This document shows positions 1 through 8,133 of a stretch of DNA of 36,603 nucleotides, in pieces; position 1 is the stretch's first letter, and each line of letters opens with the position of its first letter. The notes beneath the pieces are model-generated. The model did no database searches. It saw only the letters and a program-made list of their open reading frames with translations, and was not told the origin of the DNA. A program made the translations under genes and the position numbers. Location: positions 14,570-51,172 of the forward strand of contig NZ_AOIL01000032.1 in the NCBI RefSeq assembly GCF_000337595.1. The letters run 5' to 3'. This DNA comes from Natrialba taiwanensis DSM 12281 (lineage in GTDB: Archaea; Halobacteriota; Halobacteria; Halobacteriales; Natrialbaceae).

Positions 1-22
1 TGCTGAACCGCTCTTCCGATCT
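1..22. other. Illumina adapter remnant (left contig end)
   Basis: The first 22 bases match the 3' end of the Illumina paired-end adapter, ending in CGCTCTTCCGATCT. They are library sequence, not genome, and genomic sequence probably begins at about 23. The neighbouring gene's reading frame stays open through them by chance. Confidence 0.96.
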
Positions 23-682
23 GAGCAATTCGATCTCGTCCCACTTCTGGTCGCTGTCTGCGATGTGCTCGCGCTGGGCTTCCTTGCGGTCCTCGACGAT
101 CCCCAGGTCGGCGACGACGCCGGGTACCCAGGCGTCGCTGAACCGCACCGAGCGGGCGATCTGCTTGTCGCCCCAGCCGCCGACCCAGAGGTCGGGTCGG
201 GGCTCCTGGACGGTCTCGGGCAGCGGCTGCCAGTCCTCGACCTCGAAGAACGGACACTCGAAGGAAATCGGCTCGTCCGAGGAGAGGAACTCGTCGAGGA
301 ATCGCAGTCCCTCGATCATGCGCCCCGCCCGTTCGTCCATCGGGACGTCGAACGCCTCGAACTCTTCCTCGACGTAGCCGAGGCCGACGCCGAGCGTGAG
401 CCGTCCGTTCGAGATGTTATCGAGCATCGCCGCCCGCTGTGCGACGTGCAACGGGTGGTAGAGCGGGAGGATCAACACCGACGTGACGAGTTCGAGTTCC
501 TCGGTTCCGGTGCCGATGCTGGTCAGTCGCGTCAGCGGCGAGGGCCAGTAGTTGTCGCCCTCGGTCGCCTGGTGGTCGTTGACCCAGCAGGACGAGAAGC
601 CGACCCGTTCGGCCAGTTGACACTGTTCGACGACGCCGTCCCACGATTGTCCGCCTTCGACTGGGAAAATCCCGAATTTCAT
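23..682 (-). CDS. LLM-class (luciferase-like) F420-dependent oxidoreductase, 3' end missing
   Basis: The protein starts MKFGIFPVEGG and reads continuously for about 220 residues to the contig end, where adapter sequence replaces the C-terminus. The N-terminal beta strand, the N-D-H-Q segment around residue 36, the V-L-I-L-P-L-Y-H-P-L-H-V-A-Q segment and a G-R-L-T-L-G-V-G-L-G segment near residue 100 are typical of luciferase-like TIM-barrel monooxygenases. In archaea this family generally uses the deazaflavin F420; the substrate cannot be inferred from sequence. The ATG at 680-682 was chosen because it gives the usual family N-terminus. The gene faces left and has no evident link to the pectin genes. 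Family confidence is high, function unknown. Confidence 0.85.
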
Positions 683-812
683 ACGCTACGATGTGACAGT
701 GCGAGCAGCACGTATTTACATTTTCTGTTGGCGGGGTGACGCTGCGTCGTGGAATCGGTGTCCGCGTGACCGCGTACAGCCTCGTCTCCGTCACCTGCGT
801 ATCGCTACTCCG

Positions 813-1148
813 CTACTCGGCGTCATAGCCGTCCGGTTCGTCCAGGACGAGAATCCGAAGGTCGTTAACGTTCGTCCCTGTCGCACCGGTTCGAACGAGT
901 TCGTCGCCGAGGATCGATTCGAGCGCCGCGGCGACGTACCCAGCGGCGTTGCCGCCGCCCGCGACAAGCACGTCGTCGATGGCCGCGAGATCGATCCGGG
1001 TGTCGTCGACGACGAGCGTCCGGCCCCGGTCTTCGAGCGTCACCGTTTCTTCAACGACGCGGCGGGGATGGGCGGCGTCGATTCCCGCAATCAGACGGTC
1101 GACCGCCGTGGTTCGCCGGTCGGCGATATCGTGGTTGTGCGTTCCCAT
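813..1148 (-). pseudogene. Glycerate 2-kinase (DUF4147/MOFRL family) with internal deletion
   Basis: This 111-residue open frame starts MGTHNHDIADRRTTA. Its first 80 or so residues match the N-terminus of the MOFRL-type glycerate kinase family: A-G-I-D-A-A-H-P-R-R-V-V, then the nucleotide-loop-like V-L-V-A-G-G-G-N-A-A-G and a helix ending E-S-I-L-G-D. Immediately after that it continues TGATGTNVNDLRILVL, which is the extreme C-terminus of the same family (consensus TGPTGTNVNDL). Intact members are about 400-450 residues, so roughly 300 residues are missing in frame. It cannot be a working kinase. The ancestral enzyme would phosphorylate glycerate to 2-phosphoglycerate. An upstream in-frame extension to 1289 exists but does not resemble the family, so I start at 1148. 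The deletion may be real or an assembly collapse. Confidence 0.75.
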
Positions 1149-1315
1149 GTGCTCGTAGCCGGTAGTTCGCAGCACATCGGTTTCAAGGTGTGGGACGGCT
1201 GTCCACCGTTTCTCCGTCGTTCTTCGTTCGAAGCGAACTCGCCGGCAACCCGGGACTCGTCGCAGTCTTCTCGCCGTCGGAACGTTCAATACCTGCCCGC
1301 TCGCATCGCCACTGC

Positions 1316-2494
1316 ATGCGCGTTACCGATTACGAACTCTACGCAGTGCCACCGCGGTGGCAGTTTCTCAAACTCGAGACCAGCGACGGCCGGGTCGGCT
1401 GGGGCGAGGTCTACACGAAGTGGCACTTCGCGGGCGACAGCGAACCGGCGACGAAGAACGCGGTCGATCAATTGCTCCACCAGTACGTCCTCGGGGAGGA
1501 TCCCAGTCGCATCGAGTACCTCTGGCAGGCGATGTACCGAAGCAGCTTCTACCGCGGCGGCCCGGTGCACATGAGCGCCATCGCCGGCATCGACGAGGCC
1601 CTCTGGGATCTGAAGGGAAAGGCCGCCGGCATGTCTGTCGCCGAGTTGCTGGGCGGCCCAGCCCGCGACCGCATCCGGACCTATCGACACGTCAGGGCCC
1701 ACGGGGAAGACGGCGTTTCGGACCCGGCGGCCGCTGCCGCCGCGGAGGCACGCGACGCCGTCGAGGCCGGGTACACCGCCGTGAAGCTGATCCCGACGGG
1801 CGGACTCGAACCCATCGACACGCCGGCGACCGTCGAGCGTGCGCGTGAACTCGTCGGCGCGGTCCGCGAGGCGATCGGCCCGTCCGTCGACCTCGCGCTC
1901 GACTTCCATGGCCGCACCTCGAAAGCGATGGCCCGCCGGCTTGCGAGTTCACTCGAGGCGTTCGACCCGCTGTTCATCGAGGAGCCGGTAACGCCGGAAC
2001 ACGACCGCGAACTCGCTCGGCTCGCCGAGGGGACGACGGCCCCAATCGCGACGGGAGAGCGGCTCTACTCCCGCTGGGAGTTCCGGCCGATTCTCGAGGC
2101 GGACGCGGTCGATGTCGTCCAGCCGGACGTTTCGAGCGCGGGCGGCATCACCGAGACGAAGAAGATTGCGGACATGGCCGAAACCTACGATGCCTCGATC
2201 GCGCCCCACTGTCCGATCGGGCCGCTGGCGCTTGCGGCGTCGCTCCAGACCGACGCGATCGCACCGAACGCCCTGATTCAGGAGCAGGTCATCCTTGACG
2301 ATGCGGAGGCGATTCGATACGTCGAAAACGACGACGACGTGTTCGACCTGACCGACGGCTTCCTCGACGTTCCAGACGGCCCCGGACTTGGCATCGAAAT
2401 CGACGAGGATCGCGTTCGTGAACTCGCGGGAACGGATCTGGGTTTCGACCGGTCGCCGGGACATCGCGCCGACGGCAGTATTGGCGAGCGGTGA
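1316..2494 (+). CDS. Enolase-superfamily sugar-acid dehydratase, galactonate dehydratase-like
   Basis: A 392-residue mandelate racemase/enolase-superfamily protein, predicted to dehydrate an aldonate to a 2-keto-3-deoxy acid in the cytoplasm. The capping domain (residues 1-115) includes the G-W-G-E segment at 28-31. The barrel carries the metal ligands D196 (in DFHG, with H198 beside it), E222/E223 (in FIEEP) and E248 (in TGERLYSRW), and a catalytic-type His in APHCPIGP. The GERLYSRW and HCPIGP segments and NALIQEQ resemble D-galactonate dehydratases (DgoD/GalD). The ATG at 1316 starts MRVTDYELYAVPP, a normal N-terminus; longer in-frame starts upstream add non-homologous sequence. It could act on galactonate or on another acid such as galactarate. 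The superfamily is certain, the substrate is inferred. Confidence 0.85.
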   Translation: MRVTDYELYAVPPRWQFLKLETSDGRVGWGEVYTKWHFAGDSEPATKNAVDQLLHQYVLGEDPSRIEYLWQAMYRSSFYRGGPVHMSAIAGIDEALWDLKGKAAGMSVAELLGGPARDRIRTYRHVRAHGEDGVSDPAAAAAAEARDAVEAGYTAVKLIPTGGLEPIDTPATVERARELVGAVREAIGPSVDLALDFHGRTSKAMARRLASSLEAFDPLFIEEPVTPEHDRELARLAEGTTAPIATGERLYSRWEFRPILEADAVDVVQPDVSSAGGITETKKIADMAETYDASIAPHCPIGPLALAASLQTDAIAPNALIQEQVILDDAEAIRYVENDDDVFDLTDGFLDVPDGPGLGIEIDEDRVRELAGTDLGFDRSPGHRADGSIGER

Positions 2495-2576
2495 GTAGCG
2501 AGCGATGAGTAGCGAACAGTGAGGTGAGGGGTGAGAGATGAGGCTTGCTGGTGAGCAGTGCGCGGTGAGTGACGCG
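2480..2576. repeat. Degenerate GTGAGTAGCGA-like short repeat
   Basis: The end of the dehydratase gene and the following spacer are built from imperfect copies of short words such as GTGAGTAGCGAG, ATGAGTAGCGAA, GTGAGGTGAGG and GTGAGCAGTGCGC. The region includes the dehydratase's TGA stop. It separates two convergent genes. I see no coding capacity or perfect hairpin. Confidence 0.5.
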
Positions 2577-2603
2577 ACCGATCGGGATTACCCGACCACG
2601 TAG

Positions 2604-4310
2604 TTATACCGACTCGAACGTCCAGCGCTGGTTCGCCCCGCCGGTGTCCGGCCACTGGATAACGTTTGCGCCGTCGCTCGTCGATGCGCCCTCAACATCC
2701 GCAAGTTTCCCGCTGTGGACGGCCTCGAGCGTGTACTCTCCGTTTCCGTCGTCATTGATGTACCACCGCTGGCAGTCACAATCAGTCGCCGCGTACTGTT
2801 GGACGGCTGCGCCGTCGACGGTTTCGCCGTTTGCGACTTCGAGGCGCTTGCCGCTATTTTCGTTCTCCAGTCGATACTCCCCGTTACCGACCGCTTCGAC
2901 GTACCACTGCTGCGTCGGATGCTCAGTCACTCCCCACTGCTGGACGTTCGCGCCGTCTGTGGTATCGCCGTCTGCGACCTCGAGGAGTTTGCCGCTGTTG
3001 ACGTTCGCGATTTCGTAGGTCCCCGTCGGAATCGGGCCGCTGTCGCCGCCGTTACCGTCGTCAGGTGGTGATTGCCCTCCTTCGACGGATTGCGCCCAGC
3101 CCGCAATCCACTCGCGCAGCCCGCTGTCGGGTACGCTGAGCGAGTGCGTGTTGACCGCGAGTTCGGGATAGCCGCCGACCTCGTCCTGGTGGCCGACCCA
3201 GTATTCGTAGGGCGAATCGAGGCGGTCGTTTCCGGCGCGGTTCTGAATTTCCTGGACGATCCGATCGTCGTTGCCCGTTCGGTCGGCCGGTCGCGCACCA
3301 GCGTTGGCGAGGTTGTGGCTTTCGACGTCTCCGGCGGCCAACTCGTCGAGGCCGCTCGGCCATAGCGGCGGTGAACTCTCGCTGTCGGTGCCGGCGAAGT
3401 CGGTGTCGTCGTCCTGGGGCGGATCGGCGGTGTAGTTGTCCGCGTAGTAGGCCGTTGGACTGCCCTCGAGAATCTGGTCGCCGGTGTCCGTCAGTCCCGT
3501 GTAAGCGTTGCCGACGAAGCTCGTGACGGCCGAGCTGTCGGCGTTCGCCGATTCGTCGAAGAAGTACGCGAAGTTGTTGACGATGACCGTTTCGGTGTCG
3601 TTCTTGAGTCTGGGAATCCGGGCGCGAGTTTTCGACCAGACGTTCCCCGCGAACGTGACCTCCGACGCGCCGTCGCCGATGAGCGTCGAGTAGTTGTGGT
3701 CCGCCTCGTCGCCGTAGGGGTCCCACAGCCCCTCGTAGATGAGGCAGTTGGTGACCGTCGTCGCCTGCGTATCGTAGCCGACCGAGAGACACTCGTCGAC
3801 GCCCCACGAGGCGGTCACGTGGTCGAGGACGTTGTTCTGGGTATCGTCCTGGGTGTTGATCGCGTCGTTGCCCTGAATCGAGCCGTCGCCGGGGCCGATC
3901 CGCGACCGGACGTGCTGGACGACGCAGTTACTGGCGTCGACCTGCACCATGCCCTTGATGAACGTGATGCCAGGCGAGGGGGCCGTCTGCCCCGCGACCC
4001 AGCAGTTGTCTTCCGTAATCTGTAAGGTTTCGCCGCCGAGGTCGATCGTCCCGCTGGTTTCGAAGACCACCAGCCGCGGGCCGCTGGCGTGAAACGCCGC
4101 TTCGACGGCCGCGCGGGTCGGCTCGGTAATCGTGTAGACGTCGACATCGTCGTCGAACCACGACGTATCCGCGAAGCCGTCGTCGAGGCCGAAGTGTGAA
4201 CTCCCGCCGGACTGGGCCGTTACCGACCCCGTGAGTCCGCCGAGCGCTCCCATACTGAGGAGTGCCGATGCTGCCGTGCCTTTCAGATAGGTTCGTCTCG
4301 TCTGTCTCAT
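2604..4310 (-). CDS. Tat-secreted pectate lyase (PL1 type) with C-terminal ricin-type lectin domain
   Basis: A 568-residue secreted enzyme predicted to cleave polygalacturonate by beta-elimination. It starts with a twin-arginine signal (T-R-R-T-Y-L-K, then a hydrophobic stretch and a V-T-A-Q site near residue 32). Residues about 35-400 form a right-handed beta-helix lyase domain with D-H-V-T-A-S-W-G-V-D-E, and end with the family tail N-A-G-A-R-P-A-D-R-T and G-G-Y-P-E-L. A Pro/Asp/Gly-rich linker follows, then three beta-trefoil repeats ending Q-Q-W, Q-R-W and Q-R-W, a ricin-B/CBM13-type carbohydrate-binding domain. The ATG at 4308-4310 gives the clean signal peptide. An AT-rich TATA-like element (4340-4350) lies upstream. 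A broken relative sits at 21712-22466. Confidence 0.93.
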   Translation of the reverse strand: MRQTRRTYLKGTAASALLSMGALGGLTGSVTAQSGGSSHFGLDDGFADTSWFDDDVDVYTITEPTRAAVEAAFHASGPRLVVFETSGTIDLGGETLQITEDNCWVAGQTAPSPGITFIKGMVQVDASNCVVQHVRSRIGPGDGSIQGNDAINTQDDTQNNVLDHVTASWGVDECLSVGYDTQATTVTNCLIYEGLWDPYGDEADHNYSTLIGDGASEVTFAGNVWSKTRARIPRLKNDTETVIVNNFAYFFDESANADSSAVTSFVGNAYTGLTDTGDQILEGSPTAYYADNYTADPPQDDDTDFAGTDSESSPPLWPSGLDELAAGDVESHNLANAGARPADRTGNDDRIVQEIQNRAGNDRLDSPYEYWVGHQDEVGGYPELAVNTHSLSVPDSGLREWIAGWAQSVEGGQSPPDDGNGGDSGPIPTGTYEIANVNSGKLLEVADGDTTDGANVQQWGVTEHPTQQWYVEAVGNGEYRLENENSGKRLEVANGETVDGAAVQQYAATDCDCQRWYINDDGNGEYTLEAVHSGKLADVEGASTSDGANVIQWPDTGGANQRWTFESV

Positions 4311-4469
4311 GGTACCGCACCCCGAGAAACAACACTGCCCCATAAATAATTTTTCCTGAAAATAACCAATACCTACCAACTCTCGGATTCAGTTTACGCC
4401 GTTGCTTCGGTATCGAAGGGGGCCCAGCTAGAAGGGTGGACCTGAACGGCAATCTGCGGCGGCGAACGA

Positions 4470-5192
4470 TCAGTCTTCGAGCGGTTCGGCCGGTTCAACT
4501 TCGCCCCACACCGCCTCACTTCCGTCGGTCGGGACGGCCCACTCGACGGCGTTATCGAGGACCGTTCGGACCTCGTCCTGGTGGAAGATGGGATACTCCT
4601 CGTGGCCAGGCCGAAACGCGAAGATACGTCCGCGGCCGCGGCGATAGCAGACGCCCGAGCGGAACACTTCCCCGCCTTCGAACCAGGAGATGAAGACGGT
4701 CCGGTCCGGTTCCGGAACGTCGTAGGGTTCGCCGTACATCTCCGTCGCGGGAATCTCGAACGACTCCGGGAGGCCGTCGACGATCGGGTGGCCCGGATCC
4801 GCGACCCAGAGCTGTTCTGTCTCGCCGCCGTGTCGGTACTTGATGTTACAGGTGGTCCCCATCAAGCGCGTAAACGGCTTCGAGTTCTTCCCGGAGTGAA
4901 TCGGGACGAAGCCCATGCCCTCGTGGACGCGGTCGACGACGCGGTCCGCGACCTCGTCGGCGACCTCGCTGTTCGCGCAGTGAGACCACCACAGGAGGAC
5001 GTCGGTGTCAGCGAGGACGGATTCGGTCAGTCCGTGATCCGGCTCTTGGAGCGTGGCCGTTCGGACGGTTCGCTCGTCGTCGGCGACCGCATCTGCAATC
5101 GCGCCGTGAATCCCCTCCGGGTAGCGGTCGGCGACTGCTGGCTCTTCCTGTTCGTGGACGTTCTCGTTCCAGACGGTGACCTGTACTGGCAT
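4470..5192 (-). CDS. ThuA-like domain protein
   Basis: A 240-residue cytoplasmic protein with the ThuA (trehalose-utilisation) fold, related to class I glutamine amidotransferases. Features visible are the N-terminal V-T-V-W-N-E-N-V-H-E strand, D-V-L-L-W-W-S-H-C near residue 65, a G-M-G-F-V-P-I-H-S segment, and a final G-R-G-R-I-F-A-F-R-P-G-H-E segment. ThuA proteins often occur in sugar-use clusters but their reaction is mostly undetermined. It lies 54 bp downstream of the pectin methylesterase gene on the same strand and may be co-transcribed with it. The ATG at 5190-5192 is preferred to the GTG two codons upstream. The C-terminal Glu/Pro-rich tail is ordinary for a halophile. Confidence 0.85.
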   Translation of the reverse strand: MPVQVTVWNENVHEQEEPAVADRYPEGIHGAIADAVADDERTVRTATLQEPDHGLTESVLADTDVLLWWSHCANSEVADEVADRVVDRVHEGMGFVPIHSGKNSKPFTRLMGTTCNIKYRHGGETEQLWVADPGHPIVDGLPESFEIPATEMYGEPYDVPEPDRTVFISWFEGGEVFRSGVCYRRGRGRIFAFRPGHEEYPIFHQDEVRTVLDNAVEWAVPTDGSEAVWGEVEPAEPLED

Positions 5193-5246
5193 GTCCACGG
5201 TGTTTCCGTCGATTCGGGATAAGTCCTCTGTCCTCGGCTGTCCGGA

Positions 5247-6368
5247 TTAGCGCTGTTTCGTCCCGCTCTGGGGGTCCCACCCGTTCAGTACGTTTTCTAC
5301 CGTATATGCTGCAGCCTCGTCCTCGCAGAGCTGATGGCTCCAGTCTGCGCGCTGTTCGGGCGTGTACCCCGGACCGTCGTTGTCGTATTCTGCGAAGTAG
5401 GCCGTCTCCCGTTTATCGCCGTGCTCCGGTTCGTCCCACGGCTCCCACCCCACCGGGCGAATGTGATCGCCGAGTTCACAATCGATGTAGACAGTTTGTC
5501 CGTACGGTTCCCACGGCCGCCCGAGGTAGACGGACTGGCTCGGCGCGTCACCGAGGATGTCGCAGTCCTTGAACACGAACCCGTGTGCGACATCGTCCGG
5601 CTGGGCGGGCGCTGCGATGAATCCCTCGTCCGTACAGACGATGGTGCAGTCGTCGAAGAACGCCGTCGCGCGGCCGAAGATGAAGTCCACGTCGCCCTCG
5701 ATGTAGCAGTCCGTAAAGTACTGGCGCGTCCTGCGCCCGAAGTTGTAGAGGGTGTCTTGATTGCCAAGGAACCGGCAGTTATCGAAGGACACCCGATCTG
5801 CGTCGATGCGGATCGCAACTGCCTGTGCGACTGGCTCGGCGTCGTTCTCGAAGGTGACGTTCCTCGCGCTGAACTCGTCTCCCCAGACGAAGAAACTTGA
5901 GGAACCGCTCGTGCCGATTTCCTCGCCGTTTTCGTCGCGTTTGTCGGCGTGATCGTCGTACGTAAGTACCGTGTCTTCGACGCGCTCGCCGACGAACGTC
6001 ACGTTGATCCGATCCTCGGGGAGCTCCAGTTTCTCCTTGTAGCGACCCGTTTTGATGTACACCCGCGTCTCCTCGGACGAGTTCGGTTGCACCGCATTGA
6101 TCGCGGCCTGTACGGTTTCGTAGTCGCCGCTGCCGTCCTGTGCGACGACGATATCGTAGTCATCATCACTGGGGCGTCCGTTCGATTCGATATCGTTCGC
6201 GGCAGCGATATCGCGGCCCCCGTCGGTGGCGGCCGTCGCGTTCGTCCCGGGAGCCGATCCACTGGTGCTGCTGTAGCCGGGCATCGCGCCGAGTACGCCG
6301 GTACCCGCGACGGCCAGTAGTCGTCTCCGTAGCACACTCCGCTCACTATGGCTGTCGGTATCTGCCAT
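5247..6368 (-). CDS. Secreted pectin methylesterase (CE8)
   Basis: A 373-residue pectinesterase that removes methyl groups from homogalacturonan and so prepares it for the pectate lyase. Catalytic features are complete: G-N-Q-D-T at 202-206 (Asp205 general acid/base), G-D-V-D-F-I-F-G at 225-232 (Asp228 nucleophile) and L-G-R-P-W at 282-286 (Arg284). The N-terminus has S-V-L-R-R-R-L-L-A-V-A-G-T-G, an Arg-pair plus hydrophobic stretch consistent with Tat export, followed by a Ser/Gly/Ala-rich spacer to about residue 65. The ATG at 6366-6368 is supported by a TATA box (reverse complement of GTATTAAA at 6391-6398) 23-30 bp upstream. A longer in-frame extension to 6536 is not conserved-looking. 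Mature length fits CE8. Confidence 0.95.
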   Translation of the reverse strand: MADTDSHSERSVLRRRLLAVAGTGVLGAMPGYSSTSGSAPGTNATAATDGGRDIAAANDIESNGRPSDDDYDIVVAQDGSGDYETVQAAINAVQPNSSEETRVYIKTGRYKEKLELPEDRINVTFVGERVEDTVLTYDDHADKRDENGEEIGTSGSSSFFVWGDEFSARNVTFENDAEPVAQAVAIRIDADRVSFDNCRFLGNQDTLYNFGRRTRQYFTDCYIEGDVDFIFGRATAFFDDCTIVCTDEGFIAAPAQPDDVAHGFVFKDCDILGDAPSQSVYLGRPWEPYGQTVYIDCELGDHIRPVGWEPWDEPEHGDKRETAYFAEYDNDGPGYTPEQRADWSHQLCEDEAAAYTVENVLNGWDPQSGTKQR

Positions 6369-6390
6369 GGCACCGACCTCCACACAACTT

Positions 6391-6398
6391 GTATTAAA
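6391..6398 (-). promoter_or_regulatory. TATA box of the pectin methylesterase gene
   Basis: On the minus strand this reads TTTAATAC, 23-30 bp upstream of the ATG at 6368. That spacing fits a leaderless haloarchaeal transcript. Confidence 0.55.
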
Positions 6399-6581
6399 TC
6401 TATTCATCTGACGAGAAAGATACGTTTCGTTCGAATTCATGGCCGTTAGACGGCGGACAGGAACCGCCGACACGACGCATTCGAGCGGGTCACCGTGGCG
6501 TTCGGTCCCGCTCGAAGCCCGTTCGGTCGAATCCACCGTGCTCTCCGTTCTCGAAACGACGAGAAACCGACCAAACGGCGG

Positions 6582-7517
6582 TTACAGCCGGTCGAGGTCG
6601 TCGAGAATCCGTCGGAGGTCCTCGCGTTCCTCGTGATCGATCTGTTCTTGCGGGGGCAAGACGGTATCGTGCTCGAAGACGCCCTGCATCTGGAGGGCGG
6701 CTTTCGTGCGGGCGCGGTAGCGCCCCTCCGGCTCCCCGAAGATGTGGTTGGTCAGCGGCAACAGCCGCTTGCGGATCTCGCGGGCGCGCTCGATGTCGCC
6801 GTCGTGGACGGCCCGGATCTTCTCCACGTGGAGATCGGGCACGAGGTTCGCGTACCCGATGAGCCCGGTTTCGGCACCCAGCTCGTAGGCGTGCATGAGG
6901 AACGTATCGTTGCCCGTCATGATCGTGCAGTCGTCCCGAAGGTGATCGACCGCACGGATCGTCCGGTCGTACCGAATCGGGTCGAACGAGGCCTCCTTGA
7001 ACGCGATCACGTGCGGCAGCTTGCAGATTTCGACGTGGGCGCTGATCGGGAGCCCCGGACTCCCCCAGGTCGGGAACTGGAAGTTGATCAACGGCATATC
7101 GACCGCGTCGGCGACGTACTCGAAGTGATTGATCGCTTCCTGGGGAATCTGGTGGGCGTAGACGTCGAGGGGCAACAACATGACGCCGTCCGCACCGGCA
7201 TCCTTGGCCGTCTGGGCCAGTTTCGCCGCCTCGATCGAACTCTCGCCGTAGACGCCGGCGAACACGGGCGTGTCGCCCGCCGCCTCGACGTGCGTCTCGA
7301 TGACCCGCCGGTAGGTCTCTTCGTCTTGCATCTTCGTCTCGCCGGTGTGGGCGTTCGCGATGACCGCCTCAATCCCGTCGACAGACACGAGCGAATCGAC
7401 GTGGCCCTTGAGATCGGCTTCCACCAGTTCGTACTCCGGCGTCCATGGATTCGCCGTCGCGGGAATGATACCACCGGCTATCTGCTCTTTGAGCTCTCTG
7501 AACTCGTCTTTCAGCAT
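6582..7517 (-). CDS. DHDPS/N-acetylneuraminate lyase-family enzyme, candidate keto-deoxy-sugar-acid lyase/dehydratase
   Basis: A 311-residue class I aldolase-fold protein. The Schiff-base lysine is K174 in I-A-F-K-E, and the substrate loop reads A-H-T-G-E (57-60) where classic members have G-T-T-G-E. In this cluster it is the best candidate for converting 5-keto-4-deoxyglucarate to 2-oxoglutarate semialdehyde (KdgD role), or for splitting a 2-keto-3-deoxy acid. The position of the conserved catalytic tyrosine, 28 residues before the lysine, is Phe146 (N-F-Q-F-P), which is unusual. The ATG at 7517 is chosen over 7541 because TTTTACA lies 27-33 bp upstream of it. The gene is divergent from the dehydratase at 8134, and a palindromic operator candidate lies upstream. 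Family certain, reaction inferred from neighbours. Confidence 0.85.
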   Translation of the reverse strand: MLKDEFRELKEQIAGGIIPATANPWTPEYELVEADLKGHVDSLVSVDGIEAVIANAHTGETKMQDEETYRRVIETHVEAAGDTPVFAGVYGESSIEAAKLAQTAKDAGADGVMLLPLDVYAHQIPQEAINHFEYVADAVDMPLINFQFPTWGSPGLPISAHVEICKLPHVIAFKEASFDPIRYDRTIRAVDHLRDDCTIMTGNDTFLMHAYELGAETGLIGYANLVPDLHVEKIRAVHDGDIERAREIRKRLLPLTNHIFGEPEGRYRARTKAALQMQGVFEHDTVLPPQEQIDHEEREDLRRILDDLDRL

Positions 7518-7543
7518 ACTCCTTCGGAGAGAGACCAGCATTC

Positions 7544-7550
7544 TGTAAAA
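7544..7550 (-). promoter_or_regulatory. TATA-like element of the DHDPS-family gene
   Basis: TTTTACA on the minus strand, 27-33 bp upstream of the ATG at 7517. It supports that start over the in-frame ATG at 7541. Confidence 0.45.
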
Positions 7551-7610
7551 GTGTTCGGTTCGCCAGTCCCCGCTTGCCGAACCCGCCTCACCGTCCGCGC
7601 AACGGTTGTC

Positions 7611-7629
7611 TGTTCCCTCCTGGGGAACA
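7611..7629. promoter_or_regulatory. Palindromic operator candidate, site 1
   Basis: TGTTCCCTCCTGGGGAACA, with perfect 7-bp arms around a 5-bp centre. It lies about 60 bp upstream of the TATA-like element of the DHDPS-family gene. Same length and arms as the sites at 7926-7944 and 20759-20777, the latter in front of the IclR gene. Confidence 0.6.
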
Positions 7630-7925
7630 TTACAGGAGTACAAACGTAATTGTCGCTGTGAGTCGCTGGAACGCCTCGCGAACGGACGAGGTTACGTCCG
7701 TCCGTTTTTGGAGCTACCGACCGCCACTCCCACTTTTCTTCCCTCTAGCCGATCATACCGCCCTGAAACGACCGATTTGGAGCAGCAGAATCTGATTCGC
7801 GGTCGCGTTCGATTGTCGCCGTTGAAATTTTCGCTTCTGAACTCGCGAAACGCTATGAAACGAACTGTTAGCCGCTGTTATGCCGTGGTACTGTCTCACA
7901 GCAATCTCGTTATCGTATTACATAT

Positions 7926-7944
7926 TGTTCCCCTCTCGAGAACA
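7926..7944. promoter_or_regulatory. Palindromic operator candidate, site 2
   Basis: TGTTCCCCTCTCGAGAACA, again TGTTC-N9-GAACA over 19 bp. It is about 160 bp upstream of the TATA box of the dehydratase gene at 8134. Confidence 0.55.
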
Positions 7945-8103
7945 GTTTCTGTACGAAGAATGGAATGAACGCGGATCAATAGTAGTGCTGTCTGCCTCGT
8001 CGCCAGCACCGGACGAGTTCTTTTCGAGCGTCTCGTCACGCGACCGTGCTCTCGCAGCCGTTCTCGGCGCGGGAACGCGACGAGAGGGGAGCCACGCGGA
8101 TGA

Positions 8104-8110
8104 TTTATAG
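8104..8110 (+). promoter_or_regulatory. TATA box of the dehydratase gene at 8134
   Basis: TTTATAG, 24-30 bp upstream of the ATG at 8134. It favours that ATG as a leaderless start over the upstream GTG at 8119. Confidence 0.6.
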
Positions 8111-8133
8111 GTCAGGCGGTGGATGCGGTGTGT

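Larger units (their letters stand above)
7518..8133. other. Divergent intergenic region between lyase and dehydratase genes
   Basis: About 615 bp with no convincing gene. Short open frames exist but lack haloarchaeal codon bias and recognisable protein features. The region is AT-richer than its surroundings and holds two 19-bp palindromes (7611-7629, 7926-7944) and the promoters of both flanking genes, so it looks like a shared control region. Confidence 0.7.

Noticed and set aside
6495-7649. 384-codon open frame on the plus strand
   Set aside because: Antisense to the DHDPS-family gene, which has its catalytic lysine and a TATA box. The plus-strand frame has no recognisable motif.
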